From: Dichetophora obliterata
Lineage: Eukaryota; Arthropoda; Insecta; Diptera; Sciomyzidae
Direction: 5' to 3'
DNA length: 64,000 nt
Assembly (NCBI GenBank): GCA_963920525.1
Contig: OY986438.1
Coordinates: 182,760,888-182,824,887, forward strand
The translations under genes were made by a program, and so were the position numbers. Positions 45,047 to 56,655 of the stretch are shown one piece after another. The notes beneath the pieces are model-generated. The model was not told the origin of the DNA. It worked only from the letters and a program-made list of their open reading frames with translations, and did not search any database. The first letter of the stretch is position 1; each line of letters opens with the position of its first letter.

Positions 45047-47557
45047 TTAATTATATCAAAATCCTCGAAATTAAAAAAAAAACCAAATCAAAGCTATTTT
45101 TTAAGACTACTTTTTGTATAGTAAAAATTAATAAACTAAATAGTTTTTAAATTTTATAACAACATAAAGTTAATTTAAAGTACAGGCTAAGATGCATTCC
45201 TCTAACTTTTTTACAATTTTTATTATTAATTATTATATTACATGTTATATTCAGAATAACTTTAATTATTATTATGAAATTTCATAAAACAAATTAGCGG
45301 TTTATGATAACTGTTATAGCAACCATATATTATAGATGTAATATCATCAAGGTATCTATCAAATACTGTACCAGTAGCTGTCTCTAGCATCGTTGTGCAA
45401 ATATTTGGATCGTTAATCAATCGTAAATGAAATGTAAGAAAGATAAACTGTTTGATACTCTGTGATCATTTATGTGTTATTTAATCGCAATTTAAATAGT
45501 CACCAAAAATCAATGGCGTACTGACATAAATTTCGCCCAGTTCAATGGAATCTGCTCGTGTTGATGTGTGAATAAATTTAATTGTGCAAAATTCTTTTAT
45601 CAATCTGTTAAAAATCAAAAAGAAAATCAACATAATATTAGTTTTCTCGATACTCTGGAGCAAGGAGTTTTAAGAATTAATTTTTTTATATAATTTTTTT
45701 ATATATAATATAGGAACTTGAATAGTTGTAAAACAATAATCAATTAAACAAAAACCGATTTTACAAAACCTCCCTTAACATAAAATAAATTTGAACCTGC
45801 TCATTTCCTGACCTGAACCTACGTCCCACAGTGTAACAAGTGCTGCAAAAAATAATTTAATGTTTTTTATTAATTTCGCACATATTTTTACACTGATCGA
45901 CAGGCAATTTTTCAACCAAAAAATCTGCAAAAAAGTTTTTTATATGTACGAAGGTTTGAATTCGCTGCTTAAGCTCAAAGTTGAAATTTTATTCTTAAAA
46001 TTCAGTTTCTTGCAATTTTATATTCTAAATTTAATTATTAATATCTTGAGAACGGGAAGAGCTAACTAAAAAATTTGTACATTTTTGAAAAGTATAGAAT
46101 CCAATATTTCTATAAATGCATTGTTAGCAGCAATCTAAGAGTAAAATTAGTAACCAAGTAGTTTTGATTAATTATGGATCAATTTAGCAGAAAAATTTTC
46201 AAAAAATTGGCTGAGCTCATCAGCGTATAAAAAACAAAGGTACTCCATCGATTTTTGTTAAATTTTTGTGTAGTGATTAAACATTCAATTCAAATAATTC
46301 TCAAATAAATAGGCGTGCACATTTGCGTTATGTTTCCACAATTCGATGAAATATTATAGCACTTTTTCACAGAATTTGTTAATGAAGTATCACAGAAAGA
46401 AAGGCAGCGACAAGGTAAACGAAGTTGTAATCTATGGCTAAACATTACCTGCATCGATAAATTTTAACATGCGCATATCATAGCAAATGTAATTTATCTC
46501 TTTGTTGCATAACGCAGTAATTGAAGAATTCTTATATTACTCGGTAATTGAAGAGTTCTAATGTCACGCAATAGTAACTTTTATATTACAGTTAATAGAA
46601 AAATCTTTGTCAGTAAAAATTTATTATTTGTACATATACAGAATATTTGAGGATTACTACAATAATAACAATTAAATTTAAGTCTTTTAATTTTTTAATA
46701 ATTAATTAATATATGTTTATAATAAAACATTTTTTATGCATTTTTGTAATATTTCAGTACATGAAATAACCATAATTTTTAAAACACCACCTTTTGGTCA
46801 TTTTAAAAGCTTTCTCAATCTCTTTAGCGTATTCTGCTTCTGAATGTATTCTGTAATTAAATTAATGTGTAATTCTTAAGAGCGCTTCCTACCACTTTTT
46901 GTTCCACTAAAATTTTCACTTTCTATAAAAAAATCATAATTTTCTTCTTCATCGGCAATATTATATCGTCCGAGTTATTTTCCAAAATTGTTGAGAAAGT
47001 CATGATACAATAATTACCAGCTAGCATTGACAATTGCATATTTTCTCTTCTACAGAAAAACAACTCCTGTCAAAAACAACTGTTAGAAAATCAAAACGGA
47101 AGTTGAAGCAAGTGTCAAAAACAATCAATATAAATATTCAATAAGAATTATTGTACGTTTAAATAAACAACTAAACATTTAAAATCATGAATGAAATCAT
47201 GGTATAAGAGTGAAATGTTTAAGTCCGTGATGTTATATTTTGTGTAGAGCCTAAACACGGAACTCGTCGCCAGAGGTGGATTGATGCTGCTGAGGTTATT
47301 CTGCTTTTTCACTTCAACATTTTCAACATTGTTAATGTTTCATTGTTTATTGACAATGGAAGATTGTGAGCTTTCTCTTTTTGGGTATATTTTTTGACAG
47401 GAATAATTGACTAAAACAACTTTCAGTGCTACCTGGTAGTTATTGAATCATGGAGGAAGTGTCAGTTTTAATATTTTTCTTTATTTTCAAGACGCTTCAT
47501 ACGCGTTTTTAAAAAACATTCTTACCTTTAAAAGTTTTTTATTGAAAATTATATAAT
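45047..47557. other. Non-coding stretch, no gene recognised
   Basis: AT-rich. Three degenerate tandem units of about 28-30 bp lie at 46510-46592 (around TAATTGAAGAATTCTTATAT). Nothing else is supported. Confidence 0.45.
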
Positions 47558-47777
47558 CAGCCCAATTCTAAATGATTTTTTCGAGAATTTGGAAAAAGGA
47601 GTTTTAATTTTTAAGATAAAGTTCAAAAATATTTTAGAAATTTTTAATGCCAATTTGTTCATCAATCTTCAATAGTCATGAGTGTAAAAAAATTTTGTGA
47701 TATCTTTATCTGCTATCTTAAAAATTTTAAAACTCCCTTTTTGGATTCCCTGGGAAAAATCATTTAGAATTGGTCTG
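47558..47777. mobile_element. 220-bp MITE with CAG ends
   Basis: CAGCCCAATTCTAAATGATT (left) faces inverted CAGACCAATTCTAAATGATT (right). The match continues imperfectly to about 65 bp (GGAAAAAGGAGTTTTA / AAAAAGGGAGTTTTAA, TTTTTAAGATA). CAG termini suit hAT-type MITEs, but the flanking 8-mers do not match. Confidence 0.75.
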
Positions 47778-49189
47778 AATAAGTTTAAAAATAGAACAGT
47801 CGCAAGCACAACCACTTTCTTGAATTTCACTTTAATAATAAAATTGCTTTAAGTAACGTTTAACTTCAACGACACGTGTTCATTATATTGTAGAGGTAGA
47901 AATTCAAGGTTACACAAAAATTAGAAATAAAACGTAAAAGTAAAGCAACAAGAGCTGAAAAAGAGAAGCACACACTACCACTTCACTTACTTTGGTGTGC
48001 ATTATTTCTTTTATATAATTTTCAATGAAGAATTCTTCAACGAAAAATATCATGTAATTTCTCAATTTCCTTCTGGAATATTATGCATTTATTTGCGAGA
48101 CTTTTCCGAGATAAATTCTTCAAAAATATGGATAATGTTATATAGTTTTGAAAAATATAAAAATTTAACTTTTTATCAATAGCAAAAAACCATTACTTAT
48201 TGCGAAAGAAGTGGAGCTTCTAAAACATGCTCTTATTAATTTTTTCCAATGAGCATTTCCATAGTCGCGCATGTAACGTTCATACGCCTTTTTTTGTTGT
48301 TAAAGCATAGTACTCTGTTCAAAACATTTTCTTCAGAGCAGTACTCTGTTCCGTAGCGTGAAATTAAAGCAACATGTTTCTGAGCAACATTTTTTCACGA
48401 CAATTTATGCTATTGCCTATTTATACTGTCTATTTTGAAGTGAAAAGAGATAGATCATATGAAATCTCCCAACTTATTCTCTGAGTCTCTCTGTGAAACG
48501 TTGCCATATGAATTTCTCGCAACAAACTTTAAGTCAAATAGATGTTGCCAGCGAAATTTCACGCAAACGAACATATTACTAGGCTTAAAGATTAACAAAA
48601 GCAAAGAAATATTTTTACTTTTTTGTCCTGTTTTAATATTGGATATTTTTATACAAGCCATAACATAATACGCTACGATACATACGTTACGATACAGATT
48701 TTTCCCTTCAAAGAAGTAAAAATTTTGTATAGTTTTATTTATTTAATTGAACTTAAAAATCATATAGAGTATAATTCAGGTCCGTAAAAATAGAAAACTG
48801 AAAAAAATTTAATTAAACTTTTTGTTATACGAGTATTTATTATACTTATAAAATTCCTACTTTTGTTAAAATTTTTCAACTTTTGTCACCATTTATCTAC
48901 TCTTGTTGCCATTCATCATGTTTGATGCCATTTTTTCAAAATTCAAATTGAGATCAGCTCTCAGTACTCTTACAATATACATTTTAGAATTTTTTTCTCA
49001 GTTATGAAAGTTTAAAAAAATTTTCAGTAACATTTTATTTTACAGTCGCGGTAGATCTTTTGGTGGAAATTCTCATATTTAAAACGTTAAGTAAAAAGTT
49101 AGAAGAAGTAAATTGATATTATTTTCCTAAAATATTACTTTTTAAAAAAGTCATTTTTTTGTCACTAAAAGTAAATAGAAAAATCTTCT
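47778..49189. other. Non-coding, nothing recognised
   Basis: AT-rich sequence. The overlapping short frames at 48455-48668 on both strands show no motif. Confidence 0.45.
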
Positions 49190-49470
49190 ATGTATATAAA
49201 AATGGAAGCATGTATGTATCACGTGTATGCATATCACGTATAGACTCAAAAACTGATCTGAACCGATCTATATGAAATTTTCAAACTAAAGTGACATTTT
49301 GAGAGTGTTCTTGAAAAGTTTGGTGTCGATTGGACAAGAGGGCGTGTTAACTCCTATGCAACCCAAATTTGCGCTATCGCCTACAAACCAAAAAAAAGGT
49401 ATATATCCGACGGTTTTGATCGCCGTCATAGCTGGTAATGACTTATTGTCAATGAGTTATTGAGTGGTCA
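49190..49470 (+). repeat. Dispersed repeat copy A, possibly Helitron-derived
   Basis: It begins CTATGTATATAAAAATGGAA and contains ACTAAAGTGACATTTTGAGA, GTCGATTGGACAAG and TTTTGATCGCCGTCATAGCT. The last three blocks recur on the opposite strand at 53925-54090. The TCTATATATATAAAAATG-like opening recalls Helitron-like elements of arthropods, but no 3' hairpin or coding part was found, so the class is tentative. Confidence 0.55.
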
Positions 49471-50278
49471 TTGAGTGGTCCCTCATTTACACTCTACAGA
49501 TATAAATTAAGATAATCTGGATTTGCATGGTTTGATTTGAAGAAAACCCGAAGTCATACTGTTATCAAAGTATGGCTTCTTTGCAAGCCCGTAGCCAGAA
49601 AATAAGAGCCGGGCAGGCTGAGCCTCCAGTAAAAAAAATACAAATTTTTTTCATACATTTGTATATAAATATATATATGCATATTAACATATTTTCAAAT
49701 GAATTTTTTATATATTTACATGTTATTTAATGAGTTCATTGTTCAAATGCATATTTTAGTAAAAAAAAAGTTAAGTATATTAACATATTAAATATAACAT
49801 AAATAGTTCAATGTTTGAAAGCGAATTTCTAATGTATTATATTGATTTCCACTACAGTCACAGCTCTGCTGTTTAATACAAAGGCCTTTGTCTTAGTTTC
49901 TCATTAAATTTGCGAAGAATGGTTTCGGGACAAATTTTTTCCAAATAATGGCCTTTAAACGCGATCAATGAAAGTTCTCGCAGACGTGTTGTAGTAAAAA
50001 TTATGCTTCCGCCGTACCGCCGGAATACCTCCGCAATACCGCCGTACTGTTGCCGAATGTTTCGATTGCACAAAACAAATTATAAGTATCAGGAAACGCA
50101 TCGTGTATTAGACACAATTCATTCAACGTATCAAAACTGATTGAATTTGGTGATGTTTTCTGATGCTCATCCCTTTTTTGTACGGATATTTCTTTGCGAC
50201 AGACATCACGGCATCAGAGGGTATTTTTAAGCCTACAGAACATAACATTTTCAAACTAGCCGGCTTCATTTCGTAAGC

Positions 50279-50509
50279 TTATGACAATGCCAACAATATA
50301 CGATCATTTTTGGTGAAACGCTTTTTTAATTTGAATATAATATTATCAACGATATCAAAGTAAGCCGGCTTAATTTCAATAGAATATTCACTTCTCTCAC
50401 CAAGTGATTGTTCTACTACTGAGTTTCGCGTGATATAAAACCTTGTTATTTTAATTGTTTTTGAGCAAAAGTACCTCATTTTATCGCAAGCTATGTCTGC
50501 AACATCCAT
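50279..50509 (-). pseudogene. Possible hAT transposase fragment
   Basis: A 76-codon minus-strand frame reads MDVADIACDKMRYFCSKTIK early on. It ends with KPAYFDIVDNIIFKLKKRFT followed by KNDRILLAL, then a stop. The YFDIVDNIIFKLKKRF pattern is like the helical stretch (xxYxxxxDxxxxxLxxRF) before the dimerisation region in zf-MYM/hAT transposases. It sits in the right element and orientation. No catalytic residue is preserved in this piece, and I could not connect the neighbouring frames (50073-49873, 50773-50576) with confidence. Confidence 0.4.
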
Positions 50510-51099
50510 TATTTTCCTTTCAGCCTTTCCAAATTTTTATGCTCCCAATTAGTAGTTTTATTTAGACTTATTAGACTAATTATTATTAGTAGATTGGGGA
50601 AAGTATGTAAAACTATTTGAGAATGAATGCAAAGTATTTAGATTACAGGAATAAGTGAAGACTGCTGACCTGGTACAGCCGCTTAAAGTTGAAAAATCCG
50701 AAATGCAGTCAGCTGGCGCTTGAATCATGATATAATTTCGAAATCCTCCCCATTCATCCTCAAGTAGTTGCAAGTGTTTTTCCTAATCAGAACAGCAAAC
50801 TGGGAGACACAAAAGCTGGAAAAACGACTGCAGCAACTGCAATTTATTTTTTGTGTATATTTAGTTTAAAACACTTAAAATAATAAATTATCTAAAAAAC
50901 TCGCTCAAAAAATCTTGGAAACAATTAAAATAACAACATTCTATAAATTTTCACCAAAAATTAACTTTCTTTACAATTTTTTGCCAGCTGTTATTGGCAA
51001 TGACTTGCGAAATTTTGTTTTCTTAATTTTCAGCTGTTAAATGAAAGTGCTGCCATATTTTCGGCGTATGCTTACGTTTATAATGCAAAGGTCTAATTA

Positions 51100-52600
51100 C
51101 TCTGGGGGCGAACCTTTACAATGTAACATGTCTGACTGTCTCAACCTGTCGAGGCCAGCATAATCTTTGTGAAATTGCCTCAAGTCGACTCAAACCTCCA
51201 TGTGGTGTTTCCTGGGCAACGTCAAAACTGACAACAGTTAGTTTGGCGGCTAATCTGAGCGGCGGGCACCCCTAGGCTTAAAAAAGGTTGTGCGTCGGGT
51301 TTGAAGCCCACCCGTAAAAACCCATTTCAATGAAAGCAAATAAGAAAAAAAGAAAAATGATCCCCAAATCTAATGACGACTACCGCAAACGAAAAACTGA
51401 TAATGATTTACGGATATGCACCTGGAATGTCCGAACCCTTAATTGGGAAGGTGCCTCTATCCAACTGACTGATGTATTGGAAAGATACAAAGCTGATATC
51501 ACTGATATCCAAGAAATGCGATGGAAGGGACAGGGTTGCATTTGGCATGCACCCTGTGATATCTACTACAGCGGCCATGCGGAGAAACACACCTGTGAAC
51601 GAACGACTTGCCATAATTCGCATCAAGGTTAAATTTATTTAATTTAAAATAAATTTATTTAACAATACGCGCAAAATCAGTGCAGCATTTCTCAGATTAG
51701 AAAGAGAGTAAAGTCGAATGGGTCTGGCAGTGAATTCAGATAAGATGAAATACTTGGTGTCAACAAATAAACAGTCCCAGCGTCTTGGAACCCACGTTAC
51801 AGTTGACAATACCTCCTTCGAGGTTGTGAAGGACTTCGTTTGTCTAGGATCCAGCATAAACTCAACCAACGACATCAGCATTGAAATTAAACGAAGAATA
51901 ACTCTTGCCAACAGGTATTACTTTGGGCTTAGAGGCAATTGAGAAGCAGAGCCCTCACTCGACGAACGAAAAACACGCTCTATAAATCGCTCATCATGCC
52001 CGTCCTACTTTATGCATCACAAACCTGGACGCTGAGCAGTTCAGATGAAAGAACTTTAGGAGCATTCGAGAGAAAGATTCTTCGTAAGATCAACGGACCA
52101 ATCTGCATCAATGGCGAGTACCGAATACGGTGGAATGATGAACTGTTTGAGCTGTACGCTGACTTTGCCTGCATTCAGCGGAAAGAACTGTTCCACAACT
52201 TTCGGGCTGAATGGTATGCTCTCACAGAACATGTTCCTTGAGATGTCACAATTTATATAGCGAAAATATTTTATGCTACTTCGCTACTTGAGCACTTTTT
52301 CGGCTAGAATGCGGCCAATGTCAAGCGCATTAAAATTGAGCGGCTTCGCTGGCTTGGTCATGTTCAGCGCATGAAAGACGATGCTCCAGTGAAGAAAACA
52401 TTCGATTCGGTACCCAGCGGCGGTCAACGTAGAAGAGGACGACCGCATCTTCGTTGGAAAGACCAAGTAGAGGACAACCTGTCGAAGCTTGGAATTTCCA
52501 ACTGGCGCCAGCAAGCGAAAGACAGAAATGGCTGGCGCAAATTCTTAGATGAGGCCAAGACCGACATACGGTTGTTGTGCCAACTAAGTAAGTAAGTAAT
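51100..52600 (+). mobile_element. RTE-type LINE, internally deleted
   Basis: A GC-richer block inside the hAT element starts somewhere near 51065-51110 (boundary not fixed). The leader contains AGCGGCGGGCACCCCTAGGC and a methionine frame at 51330. It ends in the short tandem tail TAAGTAAGTAAGTAA (about 52587-52600), typical of RTE elements. The coding part keeps only the two extremities: the beginning of the endonuclease and the end of the reverse transcriptase region. Confidence 0.8.
51330..52593 (+). pseudogene. RTE LINE ORF remnant (endonuclease start plus C-terminus)
   Basis: 51330-51632 reads a Lys-rich leader, then LRICTWNVRTLNWEGAS (the AP-endonuclease N-terminal WNVRTL motif) and DITDIQEMRWKGQG (catalytic Glu in the QE pair). 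The sequence then jumps, at an AT-rich joint (51632-51660), to the distal RT region: LAVNSDKMKYLVST, FVCLGSSINSTNDISIEIKR, then TLYKSLIMPVLLYASQTWTL. A frame break near 51940 and a ~75-bp disturbance at 52240-52316 follow. The C-terminus reads IKIERLRWLGHVQRM and RRRGRPHLRWKDQVEDNL, ending at 52593. The catalytic YADD core is deleted. This is the family often annotated as craniofacial-development-protein-2-like endonuclease-reverse transcriptase. Confidence 0.82.
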
Positions 52601-52735
52601 TACACTGTGCTCAACTGCAAAATAAAAGAGGGCAGTTGTAAAAGCATACGGAAATTTGGCTAGGGCAGGCTCGACGGATTCTAGGGCAGGCTTAGCCTGC
52701 CCTAGCACCATACTAGCTACGGGCCTGCTTCTTTG

Positions 52736-53715
52736 ACCTTCTTCAATTGAATAATATCCTTCTCCTTAGAGTGCTACGTCTTTGATGACTTTAAGCTCCT
52801 CAAAAACTAGAAATTCAGTTTTTTTAAATATTTTTCACTGGTTTTAACAAAATTGTGATCTGCATCGCAGCACTCCATTAGTATATTACTCTTTTGACAA
52901 ACAAAAAAATTACAATGTACAAGCACTTAGTGAGCACTTAGTTTTGATCAACACCGCAACTCATTTACACTCATAGACAAAGTTCAATGCTAACTATTTC
53001 CAGTCGATAATAATAAAGTGTATTATACTCTAGCATCACAGAATCCAAAAAGGAAATTCAATGCCATTGATGCGAATAACAACAACAACTGTCGGTATTA
53101 TGATTAAAACAACACCAACACCGTCATCGTATGACGTTAAACATTACGTTTGAAGTTGAATTGACCAACACAATCCACAGACCAATAACAATTTTAATTT
53201 AATTTGCATATTCATATGATATTTATGCGCGCTCGCGCGTCTCTCAATCAGTTTCTGAGATATTAATTCAAATTCAAATTCAATTTGTGCTCAATGATCC
53301 AACCAGCGGGCAAGTAGACGGATAGCACTTGATGGGGCACAACAAGAAAACATTGTTGTGTCAGACAGTGGCACTTGAGTATGTGTGTGGAACAGACAGA
53401 CCATGTTGTTGGTCGTGTGAGGCACATGTTGAAGCCGCTGGCCACCACTTCACTTCTGATGCAGTAACATCTAACGGAGCTTTGGCGTAGCCGTGTCTGT
53501 TACAGCTACTGCTGCTGGTTGAAGTAAGCGTAAACTAAGGAAGCATTTAAGTGGGATATTTGCGAGCTTGTCACATGAAATAACGTTATCGGAATGTGAT
53601 GCAATAAATTACTTACAACATATTGCTTACTTTAAGCAATAAAGCAACATGATAGCTGTTGTTGCTGTTGTTTTTGGAGTAAGAGAAGAGTAAAGTTCAG
53701 ATGGTTCTGCAATAG
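52736..53715. other. Non-coding, nothing recognised
   Basis: It contains a short ATTCAA tandem (53266-53283) and CAA-rich words, with no coding signal. Confidence 0.5.
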
Positions 53716-53729
53716 TTACAAAATATAAA

Positions 53730-53810
53730 GGGTGATCCAATACGAGGATCTTTTTTCAACTGGGTTGTTTTGACAGCTGTAATGTGTCAAATGGCTTGTC
53801 CATATGACGT
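53730..53810. mobile_element. Lone mariner-like end
   Basis: TAAAGGGTGATCCAATACGA, GATCTTTTTTCAACTGGGTTG and TTTTGACAGCTG form a start like those of the DD41D elements at 208 and 6706 (TAAAGGGTG...). No opposite end or transposase follows, so only a solo terminus or a very short remnant is left. The Helitron-like repeat lies next to it. Confidence 0.5.
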
Positions 53811-53924
53811 CTGTGTTCAGTATTCGATATGATTCAATCATAAATAGACTTACTCCTAAACAACGATTATTAGTTGTTGATAATTTGCCAATGACAACTG
53901 TACACAATTCTCATAACTCATTGC

Positions 53925-54090
53925 CAGCTATGACGGCGATCAAAACCTTCGGATATATACATTATTTTTTGGTTTGTGTGCGTTAGCGCAAATAACCCCC
54001 TTGTCCAATCGACATCAAACTTTTCAGGAAAACTCTCAAGATGTCACTTTAGTTTGACAATTTCATATTCCAAAATCAGTCATCAGTTAG
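53925..54090 (-). repeat. Dispersed repeat copy B
   Basis: On the minus strand it repeats copy A at 49271-49450: ACTAAAGTGACATCTTGAGA, GTCGATTGGACAAG, CAAACCAAAAAATA and TTTTGATCGCCGTCATAGCT. Copy B is shorter at its 5' side. Confidence 0.8.
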
Positions 54091-54250
54091 AGCAGCGGTG
54101 CCCACGAAGAGTGCATTATTTGAAGAGTGCAAAAACAACAACAACAAAAAAACAACAATATTAAATTGTTTTAAATCTCCATGCAATGACGAATTGCCAA
54201 TAACACGAGTGCTGGCAGAGTCCGCGACAGCAAATTTATGTATGTGTACA

Positions 54251-56649
54251 CTAGGGTGGTCCTTATATTAAAAATTGTTGAGCAGCCGATTTTTTAGTTC
54301 CTTAGCTTCTAAAAATAAGCCCATAATTTTTTTTACACAATTAACAAACATCAATAACACGTGCCGCTCGGAGCTTGAAGTTTACACAGAGGCAATGCAA
54401 CTGAATGAGCATTAGGGCGTATCGAATCACAATTTTATGCACCCACAATATATATTTAAAATACAAATGTGATTTTTTTTCGCTCCACCAGCATTTTCTA
54501 GTAAAATGAGGTTGAAAAATAAGATCTGCATCAAGCATTGGTATCGTTAGTGGAAAATAGCCATCCGGTTTTCATTTGAAACCTCAAAAACAGTCTTAAA
54601 ATTGCTTGAAAATAGCTCAAACAACATTTGCCCTGTAACTTTGTTAAAAAATGGTAAACGTTTTTAATTTTTTTTTCTTTTCAAAGACAATTAAACAGTT
54701 AAGACTGTTCGAGTAATTTGTTTTTGGTAGGTGTGATATTAAATGGTGTTTTTTAAGACGAAAGTAAATTTTTTGTTCAAAAAATTCCCAAAAATCATAG
54801 AAAAATCTGCGAGCTATCAGCATTACATCATCATGAAGGGCATTTAATAAGGTCTAAGAAATTAACTACGTTTCACTATTTTTTTTTTTTTTTTTTTAGT
54901 CATGAACTTACGTCTTAAATGCAAACAAATGTATTTTATTTTTGTTTCATTCAAATTAAATCTTTTAAATTTCAATAAAGTGCTGAGCATAAGGGAGTAT
55001 CGAATCCAATTCCAATTTCACATTCTGGTCAAGATCTCCCAAAAAAAAGTTTAGGAAAAAAAGAATGTCTTTCCCTCCCGCAAGGACAAAGTTGTTTTTG
55101 AAAAAAACAGTTAAAAAATCTCAAAATGCTTAGGTTTTTTTAAGAAAAATTACATATGTCTTAAAGCAAAAGTAAATATAGACTTTCACAAACAATATCT
55201 TGTCAAACGAGTTGCTACTCTGGATTTTTATTCACAGTGCCCTGTGGGAAGGATATTCGAATCTTAAATACACTCGAGATAGCACAGAATTTTTGATTGT
55301 TATCTGATTGTCTAAATTTTGAAGGTATTGATTATAGTGTTAACGTTTTCCTTAAATTTGGCGAATTAATTATATGCATATTTTTCTTGCATAAATGCAA
55401 TTTTTTAGCTTTTTCAAATAAATGAATTTCAGGTTTTTTATCTCGGGCATCGGAAGTGGTATCACCAAAAACAACCAAAATTTCTCAAAATTTAAAGTTT
55501 TTTCTAAATGACCTTGTTATTTATTGTGTTGATTTTATATGATTTAAAAACAAATTCTAAATGTTTGATAGTTTAAATCATACTTGATTTTAAACACAAA
55601 TTCTAGTTGTTTGTTAGTTTAAAATCGTTTATTGAGCTTTAGGTCAAAGTTAGAACAATTAATTGTTCTAACAAATCTTTCCAAAGAAACAACAACAAAG
55701 TTTTTTCAATATGAAAAAAAAATCACTAGCTGATTTTATTGCAATTTCGGCTCTGATAGAGGCTTCATCAGAAATCTTTGTGATACCCGTGCAAGCGCGC
55801 ACTAGCGTACTTCACCACAGAGGCGAGGAGATTTGAAGTGTCAATTTCTCAGTTTTTCTCCCATTTCACATTCTCACATTTGTTGTTGTATTTTTGCTTT
55901 ACTTTAGTCTTTATGCTTATGTTATGATTATGTAGTCAGATTTCTGATGAAGCCTCTAGCAGGGCCGAAATTGCAATAAAATCAGCTAGTGATTTTTTCC
56001 TTTTCATATTGAAAAACTTTGTTGTTGTTGTTGTTGTTTCTTTGGAACAATTAATTGTTCTAACTTCGACTTAAAGCTCAATAAACTATTTTAAACTATC
56101 AAACAACTAGAATTTGCATTTAAAATTAAGTATGATTTAAACTATCAAATATTTAGAATTTGTATTTTAATCGTATAAAATCAACATAATTTCTCAAAAT
56201 TATTTTTAGATTAAAGTTAAATTAATTACTTTTGCAACGGTAGTTCAAACCTAAGGTTCGGCTAAGAAGTTTTTGCGATATGAATTTTAGTATATTTTCG
56301 ACGTTTTTACCAATTTTTGTTAATTTTGTGCACCCTGTAACTCCGCCAAAAATAACTCCAGCATTTTTTCCTTTAAATTAAGTTTCCTTCAGTGATGCTC
56401 CATGCAAAACTTCACTCAAATCGGAGATGGTCATTCCGTAAGGCCGTTACGTTCAAAATGGAATTGCTTTATCTGTTTTTTCTCATATGAGTACATCATT
56501 TTTTTTAATTTCTATCTGGCGGCACGTGTTAATGAAGTCTAATTTCTTTGAAACTTTTTTTTATGCGTTTTTACATATAGGAACAAAAAATGTGCTCAAG
56601 AAAAACTAACGAAATTTTTTATCCTCTATACAAATAAGGACCAGTCTAA
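54251..56649. mobile_element. Unclassified 2.4 kb element flanked by TGTACA, with a foldback inside
   Basis: The ends are CTAGGGTGGTCCTTATAT and, inverted, TTAGACTGGTCCTTATTT. TGTACA lies on both sides (54245-54250, 56650-56655). Without the foldback (55526-56186) the element is about 1.74 kb, AT-rich and without recognisable coding sequence, so it is non-autonomous or fully decayed. The class is unknown. Confidence 0.6.
55526..56186. mobile_element. 661-bp foldback element with ~250-bp arms
   Basis: Left arm 55526-55778 and right arm 55938-56186 are inverted copies at high identity. Shared blocks include TGTTGATTTTATA at the tips, TAGTTTAAATCATACTT, GAACAATTAATTGTTC and ATCACTAGCTGATTTTATTG, then CAATTTCGG near the inner edge. 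The spacer (55779-55937) has a GC-rich patch (GTGCAAGCGCGCACTAGCG). The arms differ by a CAA-repeat length change and a ~14-bp deletion. No coding content was found. Confidence 0.92.
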
Positions 56650-56655
56650 TGTACA

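Larger units (their letters stand above)
49584..52727 (-). mobile_element. hAT element with perfect 8-bp duplication, carrying an RTE LINE
   Basis: CTTCTTTG lies on both sides (49576-49583 and 52728-52735). The inverted ends are CAAGCCCGTAGCCAG and CAGGCCCGTAGCTAG, followed on both sides by GGGCAGGCTNAGCCT. This combination (8-bp duplication, CAG...CGTAGCCAG terminus) identifies a hAT element. It encodes fragments of a possible transposase on the minus strand and contains an inserted RTE-type LINE (about 51100-52600). The perfect duplication suggests a relatively recent insertion. Confidence 0.9.

Noticed and set aside
54249..54262. CACTA start suggesting an EnSpm/CACTA element
   Set aside because: The opposite end reads CATTAG, and a 3-bp duplication consistent with CACTA is not present; TGTACA flanks fit better.
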